Shown here: positions 47,822 to 56,260 of the stretch, one piece after another | How positions within the stretch are numbered: the stretch's first letter is position 1 | Layout of the letters: the number at the start of each line of letters is the position of its first letter | Source: Bacteroidota bacterium | GTDB lineage: Bacteria > Bacteroidota > Bacteroidia > Flavobacteriales > Flavobacteriaceae | Direction: 5' to 3' | Assembly: GCA_022562895.1 (NCBI GenBank) | Contig: JADFOK010000014.1 | Span: forward strand, 1 to 60,744 | DNA length: 60,744 nucleotides | Translations under genes and position numbers: made by a program | Notes under the pieces: model-generated | Database searches by the model: none | What the model was told of the DNA's origin: nothing | Seen by the model: the letters and a program-made list of their open reading frames with translations, nothing else

Positions 47822-48322
47822 ATGGATTTTATTCTCATCATTATCGGATTTTTATTGTGTCTAGCTGGAATTATTGGCAGTATTATTCCAATATTACCCG
47901 GACCCCCTGTAAGTTGGGTTGGTTTACTGCTACTTCATTTAACCGATGGAGTTCCATTTAGTTATTGGTTTTTGGGGATCACATTTGTAGTTGCGATCAC
48001 AATTTTTATACTGGATTATTTTATCCCTGCCGTTGGCACCAAGAGATTTGGAGGTAGTCGCGCAGGGGCTATAGGTGCAACCATTGGACTTATTATTGGA
48101 ATATTGTCTCCTATCCCATTTGGTATCCTGATAGGCCTTTTTGTTGGGGCATTAATTGGTGAATTGGCTTTTAATAAAACCGAAGGTAAGCAAGCTATTA
48201 AGGCCGCTTTTGGTTCTTTTTTAGGGTTCTTGGTTTCTACCTTTATGAAACTTGTTATAGCTACTACCTTTTTAGGTTTCTTTATTTGGGACTTGATACA
48301 ATATTGGAATAATTTCTTTTAA
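47822..48322 (+). CDS. DUF456 membrane protein
   Basis: 166 residues from the ATG at 47822; the longer in-frame start would add a non-typical leader. Four or five transmembrane helices; the signature LAGIIGSIIPILPGPPVSWVG, RFGGSRAGAIGATIGLIIG and GALIGELAF are typical of DUF456. Function unknown. It is divergent from the TonB-C-like lipoprotein gene. Confidence 0.88.
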   Translation: MDFILIIIGFLLCLAGIIGSIIPILPGPPVSWVGLLLLHLTDGVPFSYWFLGITFVVAITIFILDYFIPAVGTKRFGGSRAGAIGATIGLIIGILSPIPFGILIGLFVGALIGELAFNKTEGKQAIKAAFGSFLGFLVSTFMKLVIATTFLGFFIWDLIQYWNNFF

Positions 48323-48479
48323 ATATTTTGTAAAAAATTCCTGTTATAATATTCATTTTCAACTATCTTAAAAATTATAGTATTTTTGATTTACTTCAAA
48401 TTTTAGAATTGTATTAAATGAAAAGTAAATTCCTAATTAATAAATAATTATATTTCTCAATACAAAATCTCGAATCATC

Positions 48480-49790
48480 ATGAAATATTTGAAATTTTTA
48501 TTTATTCTTATTATCGTACTCAATTCTTGTAAAAATAATGAAAAAGATAAATCAGTGTTAACTGAAAACAAATTGATCGCTAAAGCTAAAAAAATACACA
48601 AACGAATAATTACTTTAGACACTCATAACGATATTAATATAAAAAATTTCACAGATTCTATAAATTACACACAAGATCTTGACAACCAAGTTACGCTGCC
48701 AAAAATGAAGGAAGGCGGTCTGGATGTATCGTGGTTTATTGTTTACACTGGACAGGACACTTTAACAGAAACTGGATATAAAAAGGCTTATGAAAATGCT
48801 ATTATAAAATTTAACGCGATCCACAAGCTTGTAAATGATATTGCTCCCAATCAGATTGAATTAGCCACAAACGCAACAGATGTAAGACGTATCTTTAATT
48901 CAGGTAAAAAAGTTGCCATGATAGGTGTTGAAAATGGATATCCAATTGGTACCAACCTCGACAATGTTAAGAAATTCTATGATCTGGGAGCTCGTTATAT
49001 GTCTTTATCACATAATGGCCATAGTCAATTATGTGATAGTAATACCGGTGAAGCCGATAATGTATGGTTACATAACGGATTAAGTCCTCTCGGCATAGAA
49101 GTAATAAAAGAAATGAATAAATGGGGGATTATGATCGATGTATCCCACCCTTCAAAAGAATCTATGCGCCAAATGATCGAATTAACTAAGGCACCTATTA
49201 TTGCTTCTCATTCTTCAGCAAGAGCTCTATGCGATCATAGTAGAAATTTAGATGACGAGCAGTTGGATTGGATTAAAAAAAATGGTGGAGTGGTACAAAC
49301 CGTAGCATTCAAAAGCTATTTAAACACAGCTAAATACGAAGCCAGAAACAACAAGATGAAAAAAATAAGAAATCAAATTATTGATTCTTTAGGAGTTATA
49401 TGGTATGAATGGGATGAATTTAGAAAATTAGATGAAAAGGAACAGATGAATTTTTTAGAGACCCGAAAAAAAGTAGTATTGATAGTCGATAACAAAGTAA
49501 AAAATATAGAGGGATTTCCACCAGCTGTAAATGTTAAAGACTTTGTTGACCATATTGATTACTTAATAGGTAAAATGGGAATCAAGCATGTTGGGATTAG
49601 CAGTGATTTTGATGGTGGAGGTGGAATTGAGGGATGGAATGACGCTTCAGAAACTTTAAATGTAACTATTGAATTAGTTCGTCGTGGATATACTGAAGAA
49701 GAAATAGAAATGATTTGGAGCGGTAATTTATTACGTGTTTTGTCTGATGTGGAAAGCATTGCTAAAAAAATTCAATCTAACCTAGAATAG
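48480..49790 (+). CDS. Membrane dipeptidase (M19) lipoprotein
   Basis: 436 residues. Lipobox VLNSC gives a lipid Cys at residue 17. Zinc ligands of renal dipeptidase-like M19 enzymes are present: LDTHND, MIGVENGYPIG (bridging Glu), DVSHPS, IASHSSARAL and GISSDFDGGG. Expected to cleave dipeptides in the periplasm. It precedes a convergent Crp-like gene. Confidence 0.9.
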   Translation: MKYLKFLFILIIVLNSCKNNEKDKSVLTENKLIAKAKKIHKRIITLDTHNDINIKNFTDSINYTQDLDNQVTLPKMKEGGLDVSWFIVYTGQDTLTETGYKKAYENAIIKFNAIHKLVNDIAPNQIELATNATDVRRIFNSGKKVAMIGVENGYPIGTNLDNVKKFYDLGARYMSLSHNGHSQLCDSNTGEADNVWLHNGLSPLGIEVIKEMNKWGIMIDVSHPSKESMRQMIELTKAPIIASHSSARALCDHSRNLDDEQLDWIKKNGGVVQTVAFKSYLNTAKYEARNNKMKKIRNQIIDSLGVIWYEWDEFRKLDEKEQMNFLETRKKVVLIVDNKVKNIEGFPPAVNVKDFVDHIDYLIGKMGIKHVGISSDFDGGGGIEGWNDASETLNVTIELVRRGYTEEEIEMIWSGNLLRVLSDVESIAKKIQSNLE

Positions 49791-49807
49791 TACTAGTTGC
49801 TATTAGA

Positions 49808-50269
49808 TTAATTTCTACTAGATAGTTTTCGTTTTGTTTTACTTAGAAATTCAGGAGTTATCCCCAGGTAGGAAGCTACCATATACTGAGGAACTCGTTT
49901 TTCGATAGTTGGATGATTCTTTATGAATTTTAAATATCTCTTTTTGGCTGTCAATCTAAAATTATTAATAACACGCATTTCAGAAGATATATAGGCATTT
50001 TGAATTAGAATCCGAAAAAAACGTTCCAGTGATGGGATCTCTTTATATAGAATCTCCATATTTTCATTTGTGATATGAATTAATTCTGAGTTTTCAATGC
50101 ACTGTAGATTAAAATTTGCTGGCATTTGATTAATAAAACTACTTAGATCTCCTGTCCAATAATTTTCTATGTCGAATGAGACGATATGTTCATTTCCTTT
50201 TTTATATTTTTTAGTGCTAATTTTTAATAACAAGAACTCCTCCTCCTTTGAGGTCATTTTTATATGCAT
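49808..50269 (-). CDS. Crp/Fnr-family regulator with an internal deletion
   Basis: 153 residues from the first ATG. The C-terminal part matches flavobacterial Crp/Fnr regulators: YWTGDLSSFINQMP, IPSLERFFRILIQNAY and the HTH IPQYMVASYLGITPEFLSKTKRKLS. The family is about 190 residues long. Here KKYKKGN runs directly into EHIVSF, so the central cNMP-barrel strands, about 25-30 residues, are missing. The frame also continues upstream of the ATG (ENLLKHLY, a family N-terminus) without an ATG start. Either a decaying gene or a shortened regulator. Confidence 0.7.
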   Translation of the reverse strand: MHIKMTSKEEEFLLLKISTKKYKKGNEHIVSFDIENYWTGDLSSFINQMPANFNLQCIENSELIHITNENMEILYKEIPSLERFFRILIQNAYISSEMRVINNFRLTAKKRYLKFIKNHPTIEKRVPQYMVASYLGITPEFLSKTKRKLSSRN

Positions 50270-50498
50270 ATATAAATGCTTAAGTAAATTTTCGATGAGT
50301 ATATAAATTTTAATTGAATAGAATTAATATTTTAAAATTAATAACTTTTTACATCATTATCTAAAAATCTTATATTGAGGTAAAAGAGAACGGAAAATCG
50401 TCATTTCTGAGGATAAAAAAATCATAATCAAATAATTACGATAAACATAATTCAGTATATTTATACACCGAATAAAAATTAATTAAACCATTAATATT

Positions 50499-51053
50499 AT
50501 GTTCTCAACACAATTCAAAAATTCAACGATTTTAATACTTTTATTAAGTATTGTTTTTGCATTTAATGCAAATTCACAAATTAACAATTGGAATCCCGAT
50601 TTAGTAAAAGATTCTAATGAAGCTTTAGCTAAAATGATAGAAGATACACCAAAACTTAATTCTTTTAAAGATAAAGCTTATGGTTATGCGGTGTTTCCTA
50701 AAGTTACAAAAGCTGGAATTGGCATAGGAGCAGCAGCTGGCAAAGGTGTTGTTTATAAAAACCATGAAATCGTTGGTTCATCCAAATTAAAACAAGTATC
50801 CATTGGGCTTCAACTTGGAGGAGAGCAATATGGGGAAGTTATTTTCTTTGAAAACCAAGAATCCTTTGATAATTTTACAAATGGGAATTTAAAATTTAAT
50901 GCACAAGCTTCAGCAGTTGCCATAACAGCAGGTGCTTCAGTAGATGTTGCGTATCAAGATGGTGTTGCTGTGTTTACAAGAACGTTAGGTGGGTTGATGT
51001 ATCAAGCATCTATAGGAGGTCAACATTTTAAATTTGAACCTATCGATGAATAA
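50499..51053 (+). CDS. SYLF/YSC84-type lipid-binding protein
   Basis: 184 residues. The signal peptide ends ANSQ (residue 26). The SYLF domain follows: FKDKAYGYAVFPKVTKAGIGIGAA, GKGVVYKNHEIVGSS and a repeated Gly-rich GLQLGGEQYGEVIFF. The family binds phosphoinositides in eukaryotes; in bacteria its role at the envelope is unclear. Ends 26 bp before a strong terminator. Confidence 0.88.
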   Translation: MFSTQFKNSTILILLLSIVFAFNANSQINNWNPDLVKDSNEALAKMIEDTPKLNSFKDKAYGYAVFPKVTKAGIGIGAAAGKGVVYKNHEIVGSSKLKQVSIGLQLGGEQYGEVIFFENQESFDNFTNGNLKFNAQASAVAITAGASVDVAYQDGVAVFTRTLGGLMYQASIGGQHFKFEPIDE

Positions 51054-51078
51054 TAATTTGCTGAATTTAATTAAAAAA

Positions 51079-51100
51079 AAGCCCCGAAACTTCGGGGCTT
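51079..51100. terminator. Bidirectional terminator between SYLF and M56 genes
   Basis: AAGCCCCGAA pairs with TTCGGGGCTT around an AC loop, a 10-bp GC-rich stem with A-run before and T-rich stretch after. It serves both convergent genes. Confidence 0.85.
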
Positions 51101-51120
51101 AATTTTTATTAGAAAAACAA

Positions 51121-52632
51121 TTAAATAGTATCTTTTTTTATTTTTTTATTAACTTGATTCTGCTTGGCTTTTTTTTCGTTTTCTAATTGCAGCTTGATCA
51201 GTATATTTTTTCTTTCTTCAACTCTTTTAATTCTGACCTCATTAATCTTTGCATTTCTTGCAACTTCAACTTTTTTAATTTCAATTAACTTAATTTTATC
51301 TCTTTCTGCAATTCTTTTAACTCTTACAACTTCAACTTTTTCAAACTTAGCTAAATTAATTTTTATTCTTTCTGCAATTCTTTTAACTCTCACAACTTCA
51401 ACTTTTTCAAGCTTAGCTAAATGAATTTTTTCAATCTCTATGTTTTTTTTATCTATAAGTGCTATTCTCCTTACTTTTATCAACTTATTTTTATTTTCTA
51501 ATTTCGATTCTTGTAGCATCAATGTTTTTTGTTTCTTCTTTAATTCTTTAACTTTTTCTGGAGGTGGTGGAAAACTAGGAAACGGTTCAGCATTTGCCTT
51601 TTGATTAGCCGACATTTTACTGTATAAATATTTTAGCCGTTCAACTTCAGAATTTAATATTTTTCTGTTATTTCTAGGTTGGCTGTTATATTTTTTAGCC
51701 AAAACATTGTATTCCGCAACTTGTTTGGCAGTAGCCTTATCCTGAATTTTTTCTACAAGGTCAATGGTATTATCCTTATTTTTTAGATAGATTGTTTTTT
51801 TAGTACTAAAACTAAAAAGTAGTAGTGTAAATAGGGGTAAAAGTAAAAGTCCTCTTACTCTTATGTTTCTTTTTGATGTGTATGTTTTCATAACTGTAAA
51901 ACGTTTTTTGATTAATGAATAATTAATGGCATTTGCCAATTTGTTTTCTGAAGCATTTGATGAGAATGCTAATAATAGATTTTGATAAACTGCAGGGGTA
52001 ACACCCATATTTAAAACTGCCTTATCGGCCAAAAATTCGTGATTTAATTTGATGGCGTGTTTTATTAAATGAATGAATGGATTAAACCAAAATATTATTT
52101 GAAGAATTTCTATAAAAAGTACGTCAAAACTGTGTTTTTGAATCGCATGGGTTTGTTCATGTAGAAGGACTTCTACAGGAATCTTTTGTTCTTCAAATTT
52201 TTGTTTGTTTAAGAAAATATAATTGAAAAAAGTATGGGGGGTTACCTTTTCATTAAGTAAAACATTGATAAAGGTTTTTAATTTTAGTTTTTGGTTGCGT
52301 TTAATCTTTAAGATAATGGAGGCTAAATTTCTTCCGAAACGGATACTGAAAAATAGTATTCCTATAAAATAAATACTCCATAAAATAGTGGGTAAGTAGT
52401 TTAATATTGTTAGGTTTTCAGAAACAAGTCCTTCGGTAGCACTCGAGATAAAAACTGAAGATGTTTCGGAATAGATGGTAAAGGTTACCAGGGGAATCCC
52501 AATTGCTGCAAACAACGAACCTAGTAAATAGAATCGTTTAAAGGTATTCATATTCTCCCTTTCCAAAAACATTTTGTAAAAAACAAAGAAAATTGCCAAA
52601 CAAAACCCGGACTTTAGTAAATAGATTTCCAT
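51121..52632 (-). CDS. BlaR1-like M56 metallopeptidase with charged repeat tail
   Basis: 503 residues. Four transmembrane helices (about 5-20, 34-55, 80-98 and 260-280) surround a gluzincin site HEQTH (H158, E159, H162) with a third ligand at E199 (NHEFLAD). There is no penicillin-binding sensor domain. Residues about 395-490 are a highly charged tail of imperfect repeats built on KVEVVRVKRIAER. The partner BlaI-type repressor gene ends two bases upstream, so the protein probably senses an envelope signal and triggers BlaI cleavage. Confidence 0.85.
   Translation of the reverse strand: MEIYLLKSGFCLAIFFVFYKMFLERENMNTFKRFYLLGSLFAAIGIPLVTFTIYSETSSVFISSATEGLVSENLTILNYLPTILWSIYFIGILFFSIRFGRNLASIILKIKRNQKLKLKTFINVLLNEKVTPHTFFNYIFLNKQKFEEQKIPVEVLLHEQTHAIQKHSFDVLFIEILQIIFWFNPFIHLIKHAIKLNHEFLADKAVLNMGVTPAVYQNLLLAFSSNASENKLANAINYSLIKKRFTVMKTYTSKRNIRVRGLLLLPLFTLLLFSFSTKKTIYLKNKDNTIDLVEKIQDKATAKQVAEYNVLAKKYNSQPRNNRKILNSEVERLKYLYSKMSANQKANAEPFPSFPPPPEKVKELKKKQKTLMLQESKLENKNKLIKVRRIALIDKKNIEIEKIHLAKLEKVEVVRVKRIAERIKINLAKFEKVEVVRVKRIAERDKIKLIEIKKVEVARNAKINEVRIKRVEERKNILIKLQLENEKKAKQNQVNKKIKKDTI
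51302..51433 (-). repeat. 66-bp tandem duplication inside the M56 gene
   Basis: Two units of 66 bp (51302-51367 and 51368-51433) are about 90% identical and in frame, each coding 22 residues that include FEKVEVVRVKRIAER or LEKVEVVRVKRIAER. A third, more diverged unit lies just 3' in the gene. The in-frame length keeps the charged tail intact and suggests recent slippage or unequal recombination. Confidence 0.8.
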
Positions 52633-52634
52633 AG

Positions 52635-53000
52635 CTATTTCTTTTTTATTTCGTTATCAATAATTGCCCTTAAATCTTCCAGTTCTTTTTTTGTTAAATT
52701 GGTTTCAGAAGTAAAAAATGAAGCAAATTGTGCGGCACTGTTGTTAAAAAAATTTTTTATCAATCCATTTACATGTTTAGAAAAGTAATCTGTTTTATTA
52801 ACTAAAGGAAAATATTGTCTAGAGTTCCCCATTTGATTGTACCCTACAAAACCCTTGCCAATCATTCTCTTTAATAAAGTAGCAATTGTGGTTGTCGCTG
52901 GTTTTGGTTCGGGATAGGCTTCTAGAAAATCCTTCATAAAAGCTTTTTCGAAATTCCAGAGATATTGCATAAGTTGTTCTTCGGTTTTTGATAATTTCAT
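52635..53000 (-). CDS. BlaI/MecI/CopY-family repressor
   Basis: 121 residues. The winged helix has EEQLMQYLWNFEKAFMKDFL, TTIATLLKRMIGKGFVGY and NSRQYFPLV, typical of BlaI. The C-terminal dimerisation helix is ELEDLRAIIDNEIKKK. It should repress its own operon by binding the TACA/TGTA palindrome just upstream, and be inactivated through the M56 protein encoded two bases downstream. Confidence 0.88.
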   Translation of the reverse strand: MKLSKTEEQLMQYLWNFEKAFMKDFLEAYPEPKPATTTIATLLKRMIGKGFVGYNQMGNSRQYFPLVNKTDYFSKHVNGLIKNFFNNSAAQFASFFTSETNLTKKELEDLRAIIDNEIKKK

Positions 53001-53020
53001 TTTTATAATTTCAGAATTAA

Positions 53021-53036
53021 CTCTACAAATGTAGAG
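53021..53036 (-). promoter_or_regulatory. BlaI operator overlapping the operon -7 box
   Basis: CTCTACAAATGTAGAG is a perfect 7-bp inverted repeat with an AA centre and contains TACAAATGTA, the TACAnnTGTA core bound by BlaI/MecI. On the minus strand the same bases read TACATTTG (53033-53026), a perfect Bacteroidota -7 box, 25 bp before the blaI-like start. A second TACATGTA palindrome lies at 53043-53050. Confidence 0.65.
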
Positions 53037-53051
53037 CTAAAATACATGTAT

Positions 53052-53317
53052 TTGATTCCTTACAATTAGAAAAAGATCCTAATAAGTAATTAATTTCATT
53101 TACTTAAAAAGTAATATATATTGAGTATATCGCTAATTTTCAGCATTTAAATAAATATTATATCTTTGATATACTTCAGATTTGAACTTCAATCTAATTG
53201 AAATAATGGGCTCTTTTTTATAAAACACCACAAAGAAAACATTTCCTCTGCGATAACTATCAGGTTAGTTAACCCTACGCATTGTTTTATTTCTTATTTT
53301 CAATTACCTTTACCTAT
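53052..53317. other. Non-coding spacer upstream of the aminotransferase gene
   Basis: About 265 AT-rich bases between the BlaI operator and the aminotransferase start. TATCTTTG at 53161-53168 is a possible -7 box on the plus strand but has no TTG at the right distance. No RNA gene or remnant was seen. Confidence 0.4.
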
Positions 53318-54583
53318 ATGAAAAAACGGGATTTTTTAAAGACGTTGACAACAGCGGCTATTGGAATGCCTTTTTTGGCATATTCTTCATCTGAATGGAT
53401 GAAGAGTCTTGATAAATATGCCGAGCTTGACCTATCTGCAAATGAAGATTTCTGGGATAAAGTACGGAACGATTATATCCTTAAACCCGATTACATTAAT
53501 CTGGAGAGTGGCTATTACAACATTATTCCCAAACCAACACTAGACAGCCTTTTAGAGCATATAAAAATGGTTAACTATGAAGGCTCTTACTACATGCGAA
53601 CAGTACAGTGGGAGAATAAAAACCGCATGGTGGAGAAATTGGCCAATGTTGTAGGTTGTGATGCTGAAAACCTCATTATTACGCGCAACACCACAGAATC
53701 CTTAGACATGATTATTAAAGGATTTCCCTGGAAGAAAGGAGATGAATCCATAATTGCAATTCAAGACTACGGTGCAATGAAAGATATGTTTGAGCAGGTT
53801 ACTAAAAAATATGGGGTGGTTATCAAAAAGATTTCTGTACCCAATCATCCTAAGAATGATGAGGAAATTATAAACCTCTATTCCAGCGCGATTACAACAA
53901 AAACCAAGCTCCTTATGGTGTGTCATATGATAAATATTACCGGGCACATTCTCCCCATTAAAAAGATTTGCGAGATGGCACATTCTAAAGGAGTACAGGT
54001 AATGGTAGATGGTGCCCATTGTGTAGGTCATTTTCTATTTAATATCGATGACCTGAATTGTGACTACTACGGTTCCAGTCTGCACAAATGGCTCGCTGTT
54101 CCGCTAGGAACGGGAATGCTCTATGTAGGGGACCAATATATTAACTCTATCTGGCCAATTTTTGCTGAGGCCAAAAGGGAGCCCGGAGACATATCTTGTT
54201 TAAATCATACGGGTACACATCCCGTGTATCACGATCTCACTATCGAAAGTGCTATTGAATATTATAATATGTTGGGAGGAAAACGCAAAGAAGATCGGTT
54301 GCGTTATTTGCAGCGCTATTGGACCGAACAGTTAAGGGATCACGAAGGATTTATTGTGAACACCCCCAAAGAAGCACATCGTTCCTGTGCTATTGCTAAT
54401 GTTGGAATTAAGGGCATGAAGCCTGCAGAAATGTCCAAACGTTTACTAGATGAACATAAAATTTTCACAGTAGCAATAGATTATGCCAATGTACAAGGTT
54501 GTCGTATTACTCCTAACGTATTTACTTCAACTCAGGAATTGGATGTATTTGTGAATGCCTTAATGATTTTGGCAGATACTTAA
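53318..54583 (+). CDS. Exported class V aminotransferase (isopenicillin N epimerase-like)
   Basis: 421 residues from the ATG at 53318. The start MKKRDFLKTLTTAAIGMPFLA resembles a Tat-type leader with a single Arg. The PLP fold is clear: ITRNTTESLDMIIKGF, VDGAHCVGHFLFNIDDLNCDYYGSSLHKW (PLP Lys in HKW) and CRITPNVFTSTQELD. Similar proteins are annotated as isopenicillin N epimerase-like; the substrate is unknown. Base composition looks richer in GC than the flanking genes, which may indicate transfer. Confidence 0.85.
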   Translation: MKKRDFLKTLTTAAIGMPFLAYSSSEWMKSLDKYAELDLSANEDFWDKVRNDYILKPDYINLESGYYNIIPKPTLDSLLEHIKMVNYEGSYYMRTVQWENKNRMVEKLANVVGCDAENLIITRNTTESLDMIIKGFPWKKGDESIIAIQDYGAMKDMFEQVTKKYGVVIKKISVPNHPKNDEEIINLYSSAITTKTKLLMVCHMINITGHILPIKKICEMAHSKGVQVMVDGAHCVGHFLFNIDDLNCDYYGSSLHKWLAVPLGTGMLYVGDQYINSIWPIFAEAKREPGDISCLNHTGTHPVYHDLTIESAIEYYNMLGGKRKEDRLRYLQRYWTEQLRDHEGFIVNTPKEAHRSCAIANVGIKGMKPAEMSKRLLDEHKIFTVAIDYANVQGCRITPNVFTSTQELDVFVNALMILADT

Positions 54584-54598
54584 ACAATAAAAAATTTA

Positions 54599-55111
54599 TT
54601 ACAGTAACATTTTTGCAAGAGCAGAATCATATCCCATAAGCCTTCTCCATTCGGCTAACTGTCCGATATGTCATGAATGGTGTATGAGGCATTGAAAATA
54701 CAGCACATCACCTACAGTAGGCATAAAGTGGTGTAGTTTCCATTTATATTCTTCTTTGAATTTAGAAGGCTCAATAGACTCTATCAGGTCAATTACTTTA
54801 TCGGCCTGTTGCTTTAGAGTTTTCAATAACTCATCCTTATGAGGATATTTTTCTTTTTGTTTTTCCGGTAATTGAGGATCACCCGGTCCTTTTCTCCGGA
54901 AGAGTTTGTCCCATCCTTTTGGAACATTATATTGTTCACCAAGTAATTCTCCTGTAAGAGCGGTAGCTGAAGCAAGGTGACCTATAGTAAATTTGGGATG
55001 ATTAGTAAATCCCATTGGCTGAATTGTCATTTGTTCATCAGGAACATCCTCTACCAATTTGAAAGTACAGTCAAGATTTAATCTAAAGCCATTAATCAAT
55101 ATTTGTTTCAT
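54599..55111 (-). pseudogene. DinB-family gene interrupted by an in-frame TGA
   Basis: The first 146 codons (55111 to 54674) encode a DinB-type four-helix protein (FTNHPKFTIGHLASATALTGELL and YFQCLIHHS). A TGA follows at 54673-54671. The same frame then continues 23 codons to a TAA (54601-54599): HIGQLAEWRRLMGYDSALAK, exactly the missing DinB C-terminus. The lost segment begins with the third metal-ligand His, so the shortened protein would lack a complete metal site. A single nonsense change is the simplest reading; a sequencing error cannot be excluded. Confidence 0.75.
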
Positions 55112-55183
55112 CCCGTATCTGATTTTGTATACAACCTTTATATAAACAACATAGGTGTGTATATTTCTATTATATATATACCT

Positions 55184-55444
55184 TTAAAAGGCCTCATTTA
55201 CTCCAAAATAAAACCCGCTACTTCCATCAACACCAAATCCAAGATCTGCTCGTATCCAAGTATCTTGATTTTTTAAAAGTTTAAAACGAATCCCTCCCCC
55301 AAAACTAGGCTTCATATTATCAAAATTATAAAAATTATTAGGTATATCGGCTACTTCACCAAACAAACCAAAACCATTTACAGCCCAACGAGGTTTAAAT
55401 CGGTATCTATATTCTCCCTGCACTACATACATATGTTTATCTTT
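55184..55444 (-). pseudogene. C-terminal fragment of an Omp85/surface-antigen barrel
   Basis: 86 codons with an upstream TGA and no full-length gene. KDKHMYVVQGEYRYRF, then FGLFGEVADIPNN, SFGGGIRFKLLKNQDTWIRADLGFG and the terminal FGVNEAF match the last strands of Omp85-type (BamA-like or patatin-fused) barrels, including the terminal Phe. The N-terminal bulk of the gene is absent upstream, where 55445-55635 shows nothing recognisable. Confidence 0.7.
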
Positions 55445-55635
55445 TCAAATGTATTAAATTCAAGCCATATGCAAGTTGGTTGATTATTTCAAGTGTTGCA
55501 GAAACATTAAAAATTATTTTGAAGTTGAATTATTCATATTGTAATATTCTTATTTTAAACTGTTCAGATGACTTAGAATATTTTAAAAATAAAAAGTTTC
55601 TTGAATCAGAAAAAGCGTTGAAAATATTAACTAGC

Positions 55636-55959
55636 TTATGGGTATTCCTGCTGACCCGAAAGAACTATTAGTTCAAGTGCGTGTTCCTTACTGAATCCCT
55701 GCTGAAGATGCCAATCAAGAGTCATCCAGCTATGAAGATGGTCCCAACGTGCAATGTGTAGCAATCCTTCCTTTTCCGGAGCCACAACGTACTCTGTGTG
55801 TCCTAAACAATGAAACATGGGAAGCTCATTAACATTGCTGGCGTGCGTTATATCTGTCTGACAAGGATCCTTAGAAGCAGGTAATAGTCTATGTGTATTA
55901 CCAGCCAGAAGGATTAAAACAATCAAAACTGTAGCTACAGTTATTATTCTTTTTTTCAT
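55636..55959 (-). CDS. Small exported Cys/His protein, unknown
   Basis: 107 residues. An N-terminal helix (about 5-21) acts as signal or anchor. The mature part has two Cys (PCQTD and FHCLGH) and eight His (among them HRLL, THAS, MFHCLGHTEY and WDHLHSW), suggesting metal or cofactor binding. A ribosome-site-like GGAGAGAAAT precedes the start. I do not recognise the family. Confidence 0.6.
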   Translation of the reverse strand: MKKRIITVATVLIVLILLAGNTHRLLPASKDPCQTDITHASNVNELPMFHCLGHTEYVVAPEKEGLLHIARWDHLHSWMTLDWHLQQGFSKEHALELIVLSGQQEYP

Positions 55960-56154
55960 ATTTCTCTCCTAAATTTTATACACTGTTAATAGAACAAGTG
56001 ACATATTATCCTGCTTTCACTATTTATATTATCAATAAAATATACTCCGAAATATATAAATCAGGGAATAGGTGAAGCGTATAGAATAATTTTACATTTA
56101 TAAAATAACTTTTACCTAATCCAAATTGTAAGCCTTTTAATTAACAGTTATACC

Positions 56155-56190
56155 TCTAAAAAAACAGGCAACTAAATTAGTTCCCTGTTT
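56155..56190 (-). terminator. Terminator of the Tat-signal gene
   Basis: AAACAGG pairs with CCTGTTT and, inside, AACTA pairs with TAGTT. On the minus strand the stem is followed by seven T. It lies 71 bp after the 56261 gene. Confidence 0.7.
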
Positions 56191-56260
56191 GATATTAACT
56201 CTAATCATAAATCCACCTATAATGTAAAGTGTATCTTCTTTTTATCCAAAAATTTAAATT

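Noticed and set aside
51121..53000. BlaI/M56 pair as a beta-lactam resistance system
   Set aside because: The M56 protein has no penicillin-binding sensor domain and no beta-lactamase gene is linked.
54671..54673. TGA in the DinB gene as selenocysteine
   Set aside because: DinB has no known Sec members, the position aligns to a non-catalytic residue, and no SECIS-like hairpin was seen right after it.
55480..55671. 63-codon plus-strand frame with hydrophobic start
   Set aside because: It overlaps the 55636 gene on the other strand, has no promoter or ribosome site, and its composition looks like translated AT-rich spacer.
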